Part shown: positions 43,901-50,460 of the stretch, piece by piece
Numbering within the stretch: position 1 is the first letter of the stretch
Layout: every line of letters starts with the position of its first letter
Source: Spirochaetales bacterium
Lineage (GTDB): Bacteria; Spirochaetota; Spirochaetia; SZUA-6; RPPD01
Length of the DNA stretch: 50,460 nucleotides
Direction of reading: 5' to 3'
NCBI GenBank assembly: GCA_016930675.1
Contig: JAFGGG010000042.1
Location: forward strand, 80,423-130,882
Translations under genes and position numbers: made by a program
Notes under the pieces: generated by a model
What the model was told of the DNA's origin: nothing
Seen by the model: the letters and a program-made list of their open reading frames with translations, nothing else
Databases searched by the model: none

Positions 43901-45368
43901 GATTTTCGGGGAAAGCGGGACCACTCTGTCTGAGCTTTTGGAACAGTTTTTGAATTATTACGGACCGTTTGATCCCGAACGGCTTGTGAAAATTTTCGGA
44001 ATTACAAAACAAAAGCTTGAGGAACTTGTGCTTGAGTTTGTGCAGGGCGAGCGTGTGTCGTATGATCAGTTTCGTAAGCATTCGCAGGCAAAAGAACTCT
44101 GTGTAACAGAAAATGTGGAGCGGTTGCTGCGCATGTACCGCCTGCAGCGCAGGCCGCAGGTTGAGGCGCGGCCTGCGGCTGATGTGGGACTTTTTTTAGC
44201 CGTATATCAAGGAGTTGTGTGTAAAGGTCGGGCACAGACGGATTTGCAGAGTGTTTTAGAAAAATTATTCGGCTTTCCGGCGCCGGTACAGGCCTGGGAA
44301 GAGTACATCTTTCCCGCACGCCTGCAGCCTTACTATCAGGCCTGGCTGGACAGTGTGATGCAGTGCAGTGAGTTGATCTGGCTGGGTTGCGGTAAGAAGC
44401 AGATAACCTTCTGTTTCACCGAAGATTGTCCGCTTTTTCGGTCGCTTAAGCCCAAGCCAACAAAGGTACTCCCCGGCGGAAAAGGAAAATTCAGCCTGCT
44501 TGATATTGCCGGTCATCTGGGTGTGGAAAGCGGCCGGGCGACGCAAGAGGTGTGGCGCCAGTCATGGCAGGGTGTTCTGACCAATGACACCTTTGAGGTA
44601 CTGCGAAAGGGGGCTTTGCATAATTTCACAGCAGCGGAAATCCAGGGAAAAAGACCTGCTCGCGGACGCAGAGGGTACACCCGCTGGCAGGTAACGCGCC
44701 CTCTGCTGGGCAGCTGGTATGCGGTTCCCTATGAAGAGGATGGGAAAAACGATCCTCTGCTTGATCTGGAAATGCAAAGGCAGAGGGTGCGTCAGCTGTT
44801 GGACCGGTATGGTATCATCTTTCGCGAGCTGCTCGCGAGGGAGCTGCCGGATTTACGCTGGGCAAAACTGTTTCGCTGTTTGCGCATAATGGAGCTCTCG
44901 GGCGAAATCTATGCAGGGTATTTTTTTGAAAATGTTCCTGGATTGCAGTTCGCTGCGGCGGAGGCGCTGCGTGTTTTACGACAGGAACTGCCCTATGACG
45001 CCATATTCTGGATAAACGCCTGTGATCCCGCATCGCTTTGCGGCAGCGGGCTTGGATTTTTCAAAGGTAAGCTGCCGCGACGCGTTCCCACAACATATCT
45101 TGTGTACCATGGATCACGGCATGTACTGTCTGTGCTGCGTAACGGCAAAGCGCTTGAAATCCATGTGGAATCCGGCAGCGGCGAACTGCCCGGTTATTAC
45201 TCCCTGTTTAACGACATGTTAACACGGGAGTTTAATCCGCTGAAAGCCATCAAAGTAGAAATTATAAATGGCGAAGCCGCCGTAACCAGCGAGTATAAAA
45301 GCGGTTTATTGGATTTCGGTTTTAAGGAGGACTACAAGGTGCTGGTATTGAGAAAAAAATATGGGTAG
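40908..45368 (+). CDS. lhr: Lhr-family large DNA helicase
   Basis: 1486 residues, close to full-length bacterial Lhr. The superfamily 2 core at the N-terminus includes Walker A SAPTGSGKT (~42-50), VVILDEIHALVGSKRG (~160), LSATVRPLD, VATSSLELGIDIG and QRIGRAGHK (~361). The Lhr-specific winged-helix and beta-barrel modules follow, and a long C-terminal extension (~870-1486) is of the Lhr-CTD type with tandem winged helices. Lhr is a 3'-5' ATP-dependent helicase acting on DNA and RNA-DNA hybrids, linked to DNA repair. It lies alone, with no nuclease or phosphoesterase partner beside it here. Confidence 0.95.
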   Translation: MSVMEFFHPVIRSWFTRTLGQPTEAQAQAWPLITGGSHVLVSAPTGSGKTLTAFLWALQQLITGKLSLGAVRVLYISPLKALNSDMKKNLIKPLSELKKAFNRAGVPFPHVSVAVRSGDTPPEERRSFLRNPPEIFITTPESLNILLTTKKGAEVFSGLAVVILDEIHALVGSKRGTHLITAVERLVLYSGEFQRIALSATVRPLDVVAEFVGGYGKSSRTALYKKREVVIVDAPQSKQYKLSICYPDKTHEESYADTVWDIHAAEFRKHIASHNSTLLFANSRKTSERVARLINTQAGDMVAYSHHGSLSREIRLAVEQKLKQGDLKAIVATSSLELGIDIGELDQVILIQTPPALSSAVQRIGRAGHKVGEVSKALFYPLFGRELLLAAVSIECIKDRDIESIQPVLCPLDVLAQVILSMTSVEVWNVDELYDVLRCSYPYHTLSRKQYELVISMLAGRYADTPLNELKSRLSLDKIDNTLKAKRSVPFLLFMAGGTIPDRGYFNLRLQSGNAKIGELDEEFVWERNVGDTFALGVQAWRIQRITHNDVEVVPADKGRGMIPFWRADPRNRDSHFSMRILRFLEGANKKLDSPDFENRLIKEYYMEQPAASELIRYLVRQKQITGVDLPHRHHIVIEHYNDPFNTTDSKQVIIHTLWGGRVNRPFAFALAQAWQESYHYPLEVFVDDDCILINLPHEFSPSQVFHMVSKNNVITLLQKKLEASGFFGALFRENAGRALLLPKTSFSRRMPLWLNRLRAQKLFKAVTRYDDFPLILETWRQCLHDEFDLKALNGLLDEILNGEIDISEATTQGPSPFASNIVWRQTNKYMYEDDTPKATTGSSLAQDLFKQVISSAALRPRFSEALIADLERKLKRTAPGYAPSFKEDLLDWVIERLFIPEQEWQELAEAFAGDTGQSFGEVCVELLNKIVKINFPHGESKLITAVENLPRIFRAFNIEATSVSLSSIIPDFENAGSGIKNGAASKVSQLGKIASGQIFGESGTTLSELLEQFLNYYGPFDPERLVKIFGITKQKLEELVLEFVQGERVSYDQFRKHSQAKELCVTENVERLLRMYRLQRRPQVEARPAADVGLFLAVYQGVVCKGRAQTDLQSVLEKLFGFPAPVQAWEEYIFPARLQPYYQAWLDSVMQCSELIWLGCGKKQITFCFTEDCPLFRSLKPKPTKVLPGGKGKFSLLDIAGHLGVESGRATQEVWRQSWQGVLTNDTFEVLRKGALHNFTAAEIQGKRPARGRRGYTRWQVTRPLLGSWYAVPYEEDGKNDPLLDLEMQRQRVRQLLDRYGIIFRELLARELPDLRWAKLFRCLRIMELSGEIYAGYFFENVPGLQFAAAEALRVLRQELPYDAIFWINACDPASLCGSGLGFFKGKLPRRVPTTYLVYHGSRHVLSVLRNGKALEIHVESGSGELPGYYSLFNDMLTREFNPLKAIKVEIINGEAAVTSEYKSGLLDFGFKEDYKVLVLRKKYG

Positions 45369-45463
45369 TAGCTTGAATTATTCTGGAATGATAATAGAAT
45401 AGATAGTAGTTTCATGAAAGTTGTTGAAAAACAAAGCACCCGGTTGCAGAAAGGATTCGCGCC

Positions 45464-45655
45464 ATGCCTAAAAAAGTAAGCTCATTTCAGGAATTAGCGG
45501 CGTATGTGCAATCCTGCGGTGTGGAAGAAACGGATGCCATCCATATTGCCGAAACTTTCATGGATAAAAATAAAATCAATTTTGACGCTGACGGTAATTT
45601 CAGTGCCGTGGATGTGGATTTTTCAAAAGATAATAAAGAGATTAAAAAAGTGTAG
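45464..45655 (+). CDS. Small acidic protein of unknown function
   Basis: 63 residues. GAAAGGA lies 8 nt before the ATG, a good ribosome-binding site. The sequence alternates a helical first half (SSFQELAAYVQSCGVEETDA) with an acidic second half (NFDADGNFSAVDVDFSKDN). No domain is recognised. It is 4 bp upstream of a lipoprotein gene and probably co-transcribed with it. Confidence 0.6.
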   Translation: MPKKVSSFQELAAYVQSCGVEETDAIHIAETFMDKNKINFDADGNFSAVDVDFSKDNKEIKKV

Positions 45656-45659
45656 TCCA

Positions 45660-46607
45660 ATGAAGTTAATCCTTCCTGGCATGTTATTGATTATATTACT
45701 TATTTGCTCCTGTTCTCCCGATGTAAAACCACAGCAGATTCCCGTTTATATTGAAGACTATCATACCGGAAGTTTTTTTTGGCTGGCGGAACATCTTGAT
45801 TGGAATGAAGAGTATGTACTGTTTCTGTTTGACATGCACAGTGATGCGTTTGCGGTTTACCGGTCTCGGGATTTAAGAAAAGATCTTGTGGCTGCGCGCA
45901 ACCGCAATAAGCTATCCGATTTTTTAAAAAAATTAAAGGAACATAATATAATCCAGTGTTATAATTGGCTTGAACCCCTTATGCCCTTTCCCGTCAGTCG
46001 GGTAATCTGGATTTCTCCCCACCATATTGACCGTGAATTGGAAGAAGTTTTACGCGCCCAGGTAAAAAAAGAGCTTTGTGCCGGTGGTGATGCGGCCGGA
46101 ACTGCTTCCTGTGCGCTGAAAAAGCTTTTTACCATAACGGATTTAGAAGGATTGCTGACGCAAGAATTATCGGATAAACCATGTGTGGTGAGTATCGACC
46201 TGGATTATTTTGCCAATGTAAACGATGAGGCTTCTGAAACAAGACTTCATAGTGTCCTGGATTTTACATTTATGCTTCCACACTTAAAGGCGGTAACCGT
46301 GGCCATATCCAATATATATCTAAAGAACAATCCCCAGGGCCACCGCCTGCTCTTTATACTAATAAAGTATCTTGTTGGCAGCAAAAATCTGATCGTGTTT
46401 TTTGAGCCTTTTATAACGTATAAAGAGGATACAAGCAGGGAAGCAAGGGAGTTTATGGAGCAGGGGAAAAAACTCCCGGCCTATGATATCGAACAGGCAC
46501 CGGATTATCTGAAACAACTAGTATGCGCATACAAAACACGCATTATTGTGAGGCACGATAATGAACGCTGGCAAAACCTGCTTGCGGAGTGGCAGCAGGA
46601 AAGATAA
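45660..46607 (+). CDS. Lipoprotein, putative UPF0489/ureohydrolase-like
   Basis: 315 residues from the ATG at 45660, where a lipoprotein signal (MKLILPGMLLIILLICSC) begins; the frame is open upstream to 45504 but that overlaps the preceding gene and gives no sensible N-terminus. The mature part has PVYIEDYHTGSFFWLAEHLD, LFLFDMHSDAFAV and VVSIDLDYFANVNDEA. The DxHxD- and SxDxDxF-like motifs suggest the arginase/deacetylase fold of UPF0489-type proteins, with possible metal binding. This is weak, motif-level evidence. The gene is 4 bp downstream of the small acidic protein. Confidence 0.65.
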   Translation: MKLILPGMLLIILLICSCSPDVKPQQIPVYIEDYHTGSFFWLAEHLDWNEEYVLFLFDMHSDAFAVYRSRDLRKDLVAARNRNKLSDFLKKLKEHNIIQCYNWLEPLMPFPVSRVIWISPHHIDRELEEVLRAQVKKELCAGGDAAGTASCALKKLFTITDLEGLLTQELSDKPCVVSIDLDYFANVNDEASETRLHSVLDFTFMLPHLKAVTVAISNIYLKNNPQGHRLLFILIKYLVGSKNLIVFFEPFITYKEDTSREAREFMEQGKKLPAYDIEQAPDYLKQLVCAYKTRIIVRHDNERWQNLLAEWQQER

Positions 46608-46621
46608 ATAAAAAATAATGA

Positions 46622-46650
46622 TTGATACCACTATAATACGTATTTATAAT
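46622..46650 (+). promoter_or_regulatory. Sigma70-type promoter for the DUF3160 lipoprotein
   Basis: TTGATA (46622-46627), 17-bp spacer, TATAAT (46645-46650). The gene at 46680 has an AAGGAGG ribosome-binding site 6 nt before its ATG. Confidence 0.75.
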
Positions 46651-46679
46651 AAAAATAGTATAAAAAAAGGAGGCCCGTC

Positions 46680-49439
46680 ATGAGGTATTTGTTAACTTTT
46701 TTAATCATAATGGCAGCAGTTTTATTTTTTGCCTGCAGCTCCGAACAGGAGCAGGGAAGCTCTTCGCTTGGATCAAAAGTGGATGATCCGGAAACGGAAA
46801 AATTGGAGGCGTCATTGATCGGTGACGTGGAAATAGATTCGGAAAAAATCGAAGAACTTCTCTCGCAGCTATCCAATGTGGACTTCAAGCTGCCGCAAAG
46901 AAGCATAAAGAAACCCACATATAACATGCCTGCTTCATATTTGAATGATGAACTCGCATTTAAAAGCCTTGATTATACAGCATGGCAGGGAAAACATATC
47001 GCTGTTGTGGGAAAAGACAATGTGTATCTGTATGAAGATATCATTAGCAAAGGTTCGACTGATTTTTCCGGTCTGGACAGTAAACGTATAACTGAGGTAC
47101 CCAAGGGCACGATTGTGCCGCTGGAAAAAAAATATACCTCTACTAAAAGTGAGTACAATGACATGTACACATTCAACAGTATGGACAATTACTGGTTCAG
47201 CACCACATATCAGGGGAAAAAGGGCATGATCTTCGGCGCCTATCTGGCGGGACTTGACCGCTGGGGTGAGTACACGAACACGGAAGATGTGGTGCGTACC
47301 GGTTATTACTATACCAAGCCGGAAAAGGAAGTCGCCTTCTATGATCATGTGGGGAACAGGCTTTTGGGCCAGGGTATAAAAAACTGTCTGGTTCAGGACA
47401 AACTGGCTTTCGAAAAGGTAAAACAGGATGAGTATTACTTAAGTATCGATAATCCGGATGATTTAATCGCGCTTTACCAGAAGCTGTCAAATGATAAAAC
47501 AGCTACCATATTTGTGACAACCGATATCCTCATGCACTGTCTGCACCTGCTCTTTGACCGCATGCTTGAGTATGTGGAGCAGGAAAAGTTTTTACCCATC
47601 CTCGCCTCGGTGGTTGACGATTATTTAAAGGAGCTTAAAACTTTAAAGCAGAATACTTCCGCAGCTCATAAAGTCATGTTGAAATCTATCGAGCGCATGC
47701 AATATTATTTTCAGGTTGCCGAAGGCCTGGTAAAAGTGGGTATGCTGGCAAAAAAACTCAAAGCCGAAGCAGAACCCAAACCATGGGAGGATGAAAAAAA
47801 GCCGAACATTGATATTGACGCCATAAACGCTTCCTACCCTGAAATCGTGAAAAAGGAACTCGGTCTGATATATGGCGCCAAGGGTTTTGATTTCTCTCCA
47901 ATCTTTAATTATAAGGAAGATTATTCGCAATTCAAACCACGTGGTCACTACACGCGGAGCGTGGAACTGGAAGCATATTTCAGGGCCATGATGTGGTTCG
48001 GACGCATTCATATGTATATCGATGCCAGTAATGTCCCTCTGCCTGACGTGCCTCCGGGTAGTACGGCAAAAACACGTTTTGACAGGTCCAAAGAGCATGT
48101 TCCCTATATTCTGATTTTGACCAGAATAAGCAAGCAAAATAACAACCTGTTTAAAAAATGGGTGACCCTTTTCGCGCCCATAAATTATGTCGTGGGTGAA
48201 GCCGATGATCTGAGTTTTTACGACATGGAAGCTGTGCTGGATAAGGTGGATCTGGAAAACCTGGGAACCTGGCTGCAAAAAGAGTCCAATATCGAGCGCT
48301 TTATCAAGGAAGCGGGCCCCATTCTGCGCGGAGCCATGATTCAGGGCAATGCCGATGTTGTATCGGGGCCCGGAGACACCGGTGAGGGTCCTGCTCCTCC
48401 CGTGGGTTTTCGCCTGTTCGGGCAGCGTTTTACCATCGATTCCTTTATCCACAATCAACTGAGCGGTGCGCGGGTGAGTATCCGTAATATGGTGAAAGGA
48501 CTGGATATCATGGCGGTTTTCGGTAACCGGGCCGCTTTGGCTCTCTTAAAAGATGATTTTGAGAATGTCAGTAACTTCAAAGAACAGTACATGGAGATGA
48601 GAACACTGATTCAGGGTTTTGACGAGATCAGCTGGCGCAAGACCTTTTATAACGGTTACCTTAAACTGGTGCAGGAGGTTGTGACCTTTCAAAAGGGCAG
48701 AGGTTTTTATTTTACCCAAAGCGACAGGTGGGATAAAAAAGCACTGCTTACCTCACACGCTTCATGGGCTGAACTCAGGCATGATACCATCCTCTATGTG
48801 AAACAGAGTTATGGTGAACGCGCCGGAGGCGGAATGGATGAACCCGTGTTCGATATCGATCCCATACCCGAGCCCGTCAACTATGTGGAACCCAACCTGG
48901 GGTTTTTTTACTGGCTGCAGGTGCTTCTGTTGGATAGCATGGATATCATGGGCGAGAGCGGTTTTATGGACGATAATTTTAGAACAAAATTCAGCGATTT
49001 CAATAATATCATAAATGTGCTTACGGAGATCGTGGAAAAAGAGGTGCAGGACGAACCGATCAACAGGGAGCAGAATGAGTTTATTCGTTCCGTGCCGGCT
49101 AAACTTGCCCGGATTATTCTCCCGCCCACAGCGACTTTCGGCGGATACGGTGATGTGGATACCTTTAAAATGGCTTTGGTCGCCGATGTGCATACGGATG
49201 CTCTGGAGGGAAGAGTGTTGGAAGTAGGTACGGGAATACCGTATAGAATATATGTGGCGCTGAATGACGGTCATGGAGGCAAGCGCATCGCCATCGGATA
49301 CACGTACAGTTATTACGAGTTTCATCAGCCCATGTCGGACAGGCTGAATGATGATCAGTGGAAAGAAGTGGTCTATACGAAAACAGATACTCTCGACAGG
49401 TACCTGCCGCAGTGGGCAAAAGATATTGTCTGCCAATAG
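46680..49439 (+). CDS. DUF3160-family lipoprotein
   Basis: 919 residues. Lipoprotein signal with lipobox VLFFAC (Cys near residue 20). A low-complexity linker precedes a region (~90-210) with SH3-like, YLYED...GTIVPLEKKY segments. The DUF3160 region begins near residue 265, marked by TATIFVTTDILMHCLHLLFD, and continues to FVRSVPAKLARIILPPTATF-like sequence near the end, where YGDVDTFKMALVADVHTDAL also occurs. The family is large, extracytoplasmic and uncharacterised. Its stop overlaps the next gene's start, so the two are co-expressed. Confidence 0.85.
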   Translation: MRYLLTFLIIMAAVLFFACSSEQEQGSSSLGSKVDDPETEKLEASLIGDVEIDSEKIEELLSQLSNVDFKLPQRSIKKPTYNMPASYLNDELAFKSLDYTAWQGKHIAVVGKDNVYLYEDIISKGSTDFSGLDSKRITEVPKGTIVPLEKKYTSTKSEYNDMYTFNSMDNYWFSTTYQGKKGMIFGAYLAGLDRWGEYTNTEDVVRTGYYYTKPEKEVAFYDHVGNRLLGQGIKNCLVQDKLAFEKVKQDEYYLSIDNPDDLIALYQKLSNDKTATIFVTTDILMHCLHLLFDRMLEYVEQEKFLPILASVVDDYLKELKTLKQNTSAAHKVMLKSIERMQYYFQVAEGLVKVGMLAKKLKAEAEPKPWEDEKKPNIDIDAINASYPEIVKKELGLIYGAKGFDFSPIFNYKEDYSQFKPRGHYTRSVELEAYFRAMMWFGRIHMYIDASNVPLPDVPPGSTAKTRFDRSKEHVPYILILTRISKQNNNLFKKWVTLFAPINYVVGEADDLSFYDMEAVLDKVDLENLGTWLQKESNIERFIKEAGPILRGAMIQGNADVVSGPGDTGEGPAPPVGFRLFGQRFTIDSFIHNQLSGARVSIRNMVKGLDIMAVFGNRAALALLKDDFENVSNFKEQYMEMRTLIQGFDEISWRKTFYNGYLKLVQEVVTFQKGRGFYFTQSDRWDKKALLTSHASWAELRHDTILYVKQSYGERAGGGMDEPVFDIDPIPEPVNYVEPNLGFFYWLQVLLLDSMDIMGESGFMDDNFRTKFSDFNNIINVLTEIVEKEVQDEPINREQNEFIRSVPAKLARIILPPTATFGGYGDVDTFKMALVADVHTDALEGRVLEVGTGIPYRIYVALNDGHGGKRIAIGYTYSYYEFHQPMSDRLNDDQWKEVVYTKTDTLDRYLPQWAKDIVCQ

Positions 49440-50305
49440 TTATAGCTGCGCTTATTTTCACCTGCGGCGCGCCAAAAAACTATTATCCGCATGCCGTTCA
49501 TCCAACCACGGCTCAGCTGGACAGCAGTGTGTTACAGGATGTACTGGGGCGGGTAGAGGTGCCGGAGCATATCCGCACGCAGTCCGCGCCCGCTGAACTG
49601 TATCCGGTCGCGGGAACGGTAAGCCACCACCTCCTGGTTGCTCCTCTTATCAACAACTGGTTTACAGAGCTGAAGAGATTACGAGCTGTTGAGACCTTTA
49701 TCATCTTAAGCCCGCGCCACTTTCCTCAGGGCAATGAGCAGGTGTCATTCTCCACCCTTCCTTGGGACGCAGGCAATGGGAAAGTTGAGCCTGATACGGA
49801 GTGCATCGATTTTTTAAAAAATGCGGTCGGCCTGCCGCCGGATCCGGAAGCCATGCACATGGAGCACGGAGTCGGTGCACTTTTGCCCTATATTGTGAAA
49901 TATTTTCCTCATGCCCGAATTGTGCCCGTTGTCATTGATGAACTGTGTGCCGGCCCCGGCCCTGTCAACAGGCTGGCGGCCGCTCTTTATAATCTGCTGC
50001 AGGACAGAAAAGACATATTTTTAATTATCTCTACCGATTTTTCCCACCACGCGGCTGAAGCACTTACCGGGCAGAGAGATGAAAGAACCGCCGACTTTTT
50101 GGCGGCTCCGGCTTTGGAAAGGCTTCCGTTGGTCTATTCGGATAATAATAAGGGACTGCGCGTGCTGGCCTTCTTATATGAAAACATGAATTTGAACATT
50201 GGTATAGAGCTGTGCCACACTAATTCATTTGAATACTCTGGCGACGGCGAAGAAGATATTACCAGTTACTTTTTTTATTTTTGGGGGAGGATGGTAGATG
50301 AATGA
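49412..50305 (+). CDS. MEMO1-family (AmmeMemoRadiSam B) protein with lipoprotein-like signal
   Basis: 297 residues from a GTG start at 49412, the only position giving a proper signal (MGKRYCLPIVIAALIFTC); an in-frame ATG at 49358 gives a longer charged N-terminus. The body matches the MEMO1 family: VSHHLLVAPLINNWF, IILSPRHFPQGN, MEHGVGALLPYIVKYFP, IVPVVIDE, LIISTDFSHHA. The family has a dioxygenase-like fold and is usually cytoplasmic. A lipidated copy would be unusual; the lipobox LIFTC has Thr before Cys, acceptable for spirochaetes but not certain. It overlaps the DUF3160 gene by 28 bp. Confidence 0.82.
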   Translation: MGKRYCLPIVIAALIFTCGAPKNYYPHAVHPTTAQLDSSVLQDVLGRVEVPEHIRTQSAPAELYPVAGTVSHHLLVAPLINNWFTELKRLRAVETFIILSPRHFPQGNEQVSFSTLPWDAGNGKVEPDTECIDFLKNAVGLPPDPEAMHMEHGVGALLPYIVKYFPHARIVPVVIDELCAGPGPVNRLAAALYNLLQDRKDIFLIISTDFSHHAAEALTGQRDERTADFLAAPALERLPLVYSDNNKGLRVLAFLYENMNLNIGIELCHTNSFEYSGDGEEDITSYFFYFWGRMVDE

Positions 50306-50317
50306 AATCCAGTCCGT

Positions 50318-50460
50318 ATGAGCTTTAAAGTCAAAGTCATTGCTTTGCCTCATCGTGTTTCATACAAAAGTATGATAGATCCGGAATCCATTCGCGGGAT
50401 TATCCTGTGTATGGAAAACAAGGGTCGCGGTCCGCCGCGAACACGGCAGCCCATACTTCC
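50318..50460 (+). CDS. Start of an unidentified gene (cut by right edge)
   Basis: Open from ATG at 50318 to the window end (47 codons), starting MSFKVKVIALPHRVSYK. It lies 12 bp after the MEMO-family gene and continues the same transcription unit. The visible part contains no motif I recognise, and the AMMECR1 or radical SAM partner expected in some MEMO loci cannot be confirmed from it. Confidence 0.5.
   Translation, partial: MSFKVKVIALPHRVSYKSMIDPESIRGIILCMENKGRGPPRTRQPIL

Noticed and set aside
45504..45659. N-terminal extension of the lipoprotein gene
   Set aside because: It overlaps the preceding small gene in another frame and places ~52 residues before an obvious lipoprotein signal peptide that starts at 45660.
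47643..49436. Long minus-strand ORFs opposite the DUF3160 gene (271 and 224 codons)
   Set aside because: They are shadows of a clear plus-strand gene, with no ribosome-binding sites and no recognisable domains.

Overview
The window looks like chromosomal DNA of a free-living or gut/sediment-type spirochaete (Spirochaetota). This is inferred from gene content: two cytoplasmic LacI-domain sensor kinases, lipoproteins with relaxed lipoboxes, a DUF3160 lipoprotein, a secreted GH10 xylanase, moderate-to-low GC and very tight gene packing. No rRNA, tRNA, CRISPR array or intact transposase was recognised.

Layout. 1-4.7 kb: signalling genes. These are a REC-GAF-GGDEF protein (cut by the left edge) overlapping a LacI-domain histidine kinase, with a divergent single-domain response regulator. 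4.7-10.3 kb: a WYL regulator with a zinc-ribbon protein, a small exported protein behind a consensus promoter, a cluster of inverted repeats, Hsp33, and a GH10-CBM9-CBM9 xylanase lipoprotein. 10.3-17.2 kb: an AraC-family pseudogene, a LacI repressor, and a giant kinase-like/STAND-ATPase/GAF/sigma54-activator fusion. 17.2-30.8 kb: the most interesting part, a tightly coupled operon of ten recognisable genes. They are an NAD-epimerase, a B12-type radical SAM enzyme, a radical SAM enzyme with an N-terminal SPASM-like region, a GH26-like clan GH-A protein, a DegT aminotransferase, a third radical SAM enzyme, an old-yellow-enzyme homologue, an FkbM methyltransferase with a duplicated C-terminal domain, and two ABC exporter half-transporters. 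Upstream lie a sigma54 -24/-12 promoter, two GACA-N6-TGTC dyads spaced 32 bp apart, two small ORFs that may encode related short peptides, and a 20-bp palindrome with a central CG that resembles a LacI-family operator.

30.8-40.7 kb: a PfkB sugar kinase, an outer-membrane-type protein, a methyltransferase, a lipoprotein, an HExxH-containing protein coupled to a second, larger LacI-domain hybrid kinase (HisKA-HATPase-REC-degenerate GGDEF), an EXPERA membrane protein, an SDR and a small membrane protein. 40.7-50.5 kb: a Cys-rich micro-ORF, an Lhr helicase, a small protein, and a run of lipoproteins (a putative UPF0489/ureohydrolase-like protein, DUF3160 and a MEMO1-family protein).

How it may work together (inference): the sigma54 activator at 11.8-17.2 kb, under or beside the LacI regulator, would bind the paired dyads and fire the sigma54 promoter. 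This would switch on an uncharacterised pathway that builds and exports a modified sugar- and/or peptide-derived product. I recognise no described pathway with this gene set.
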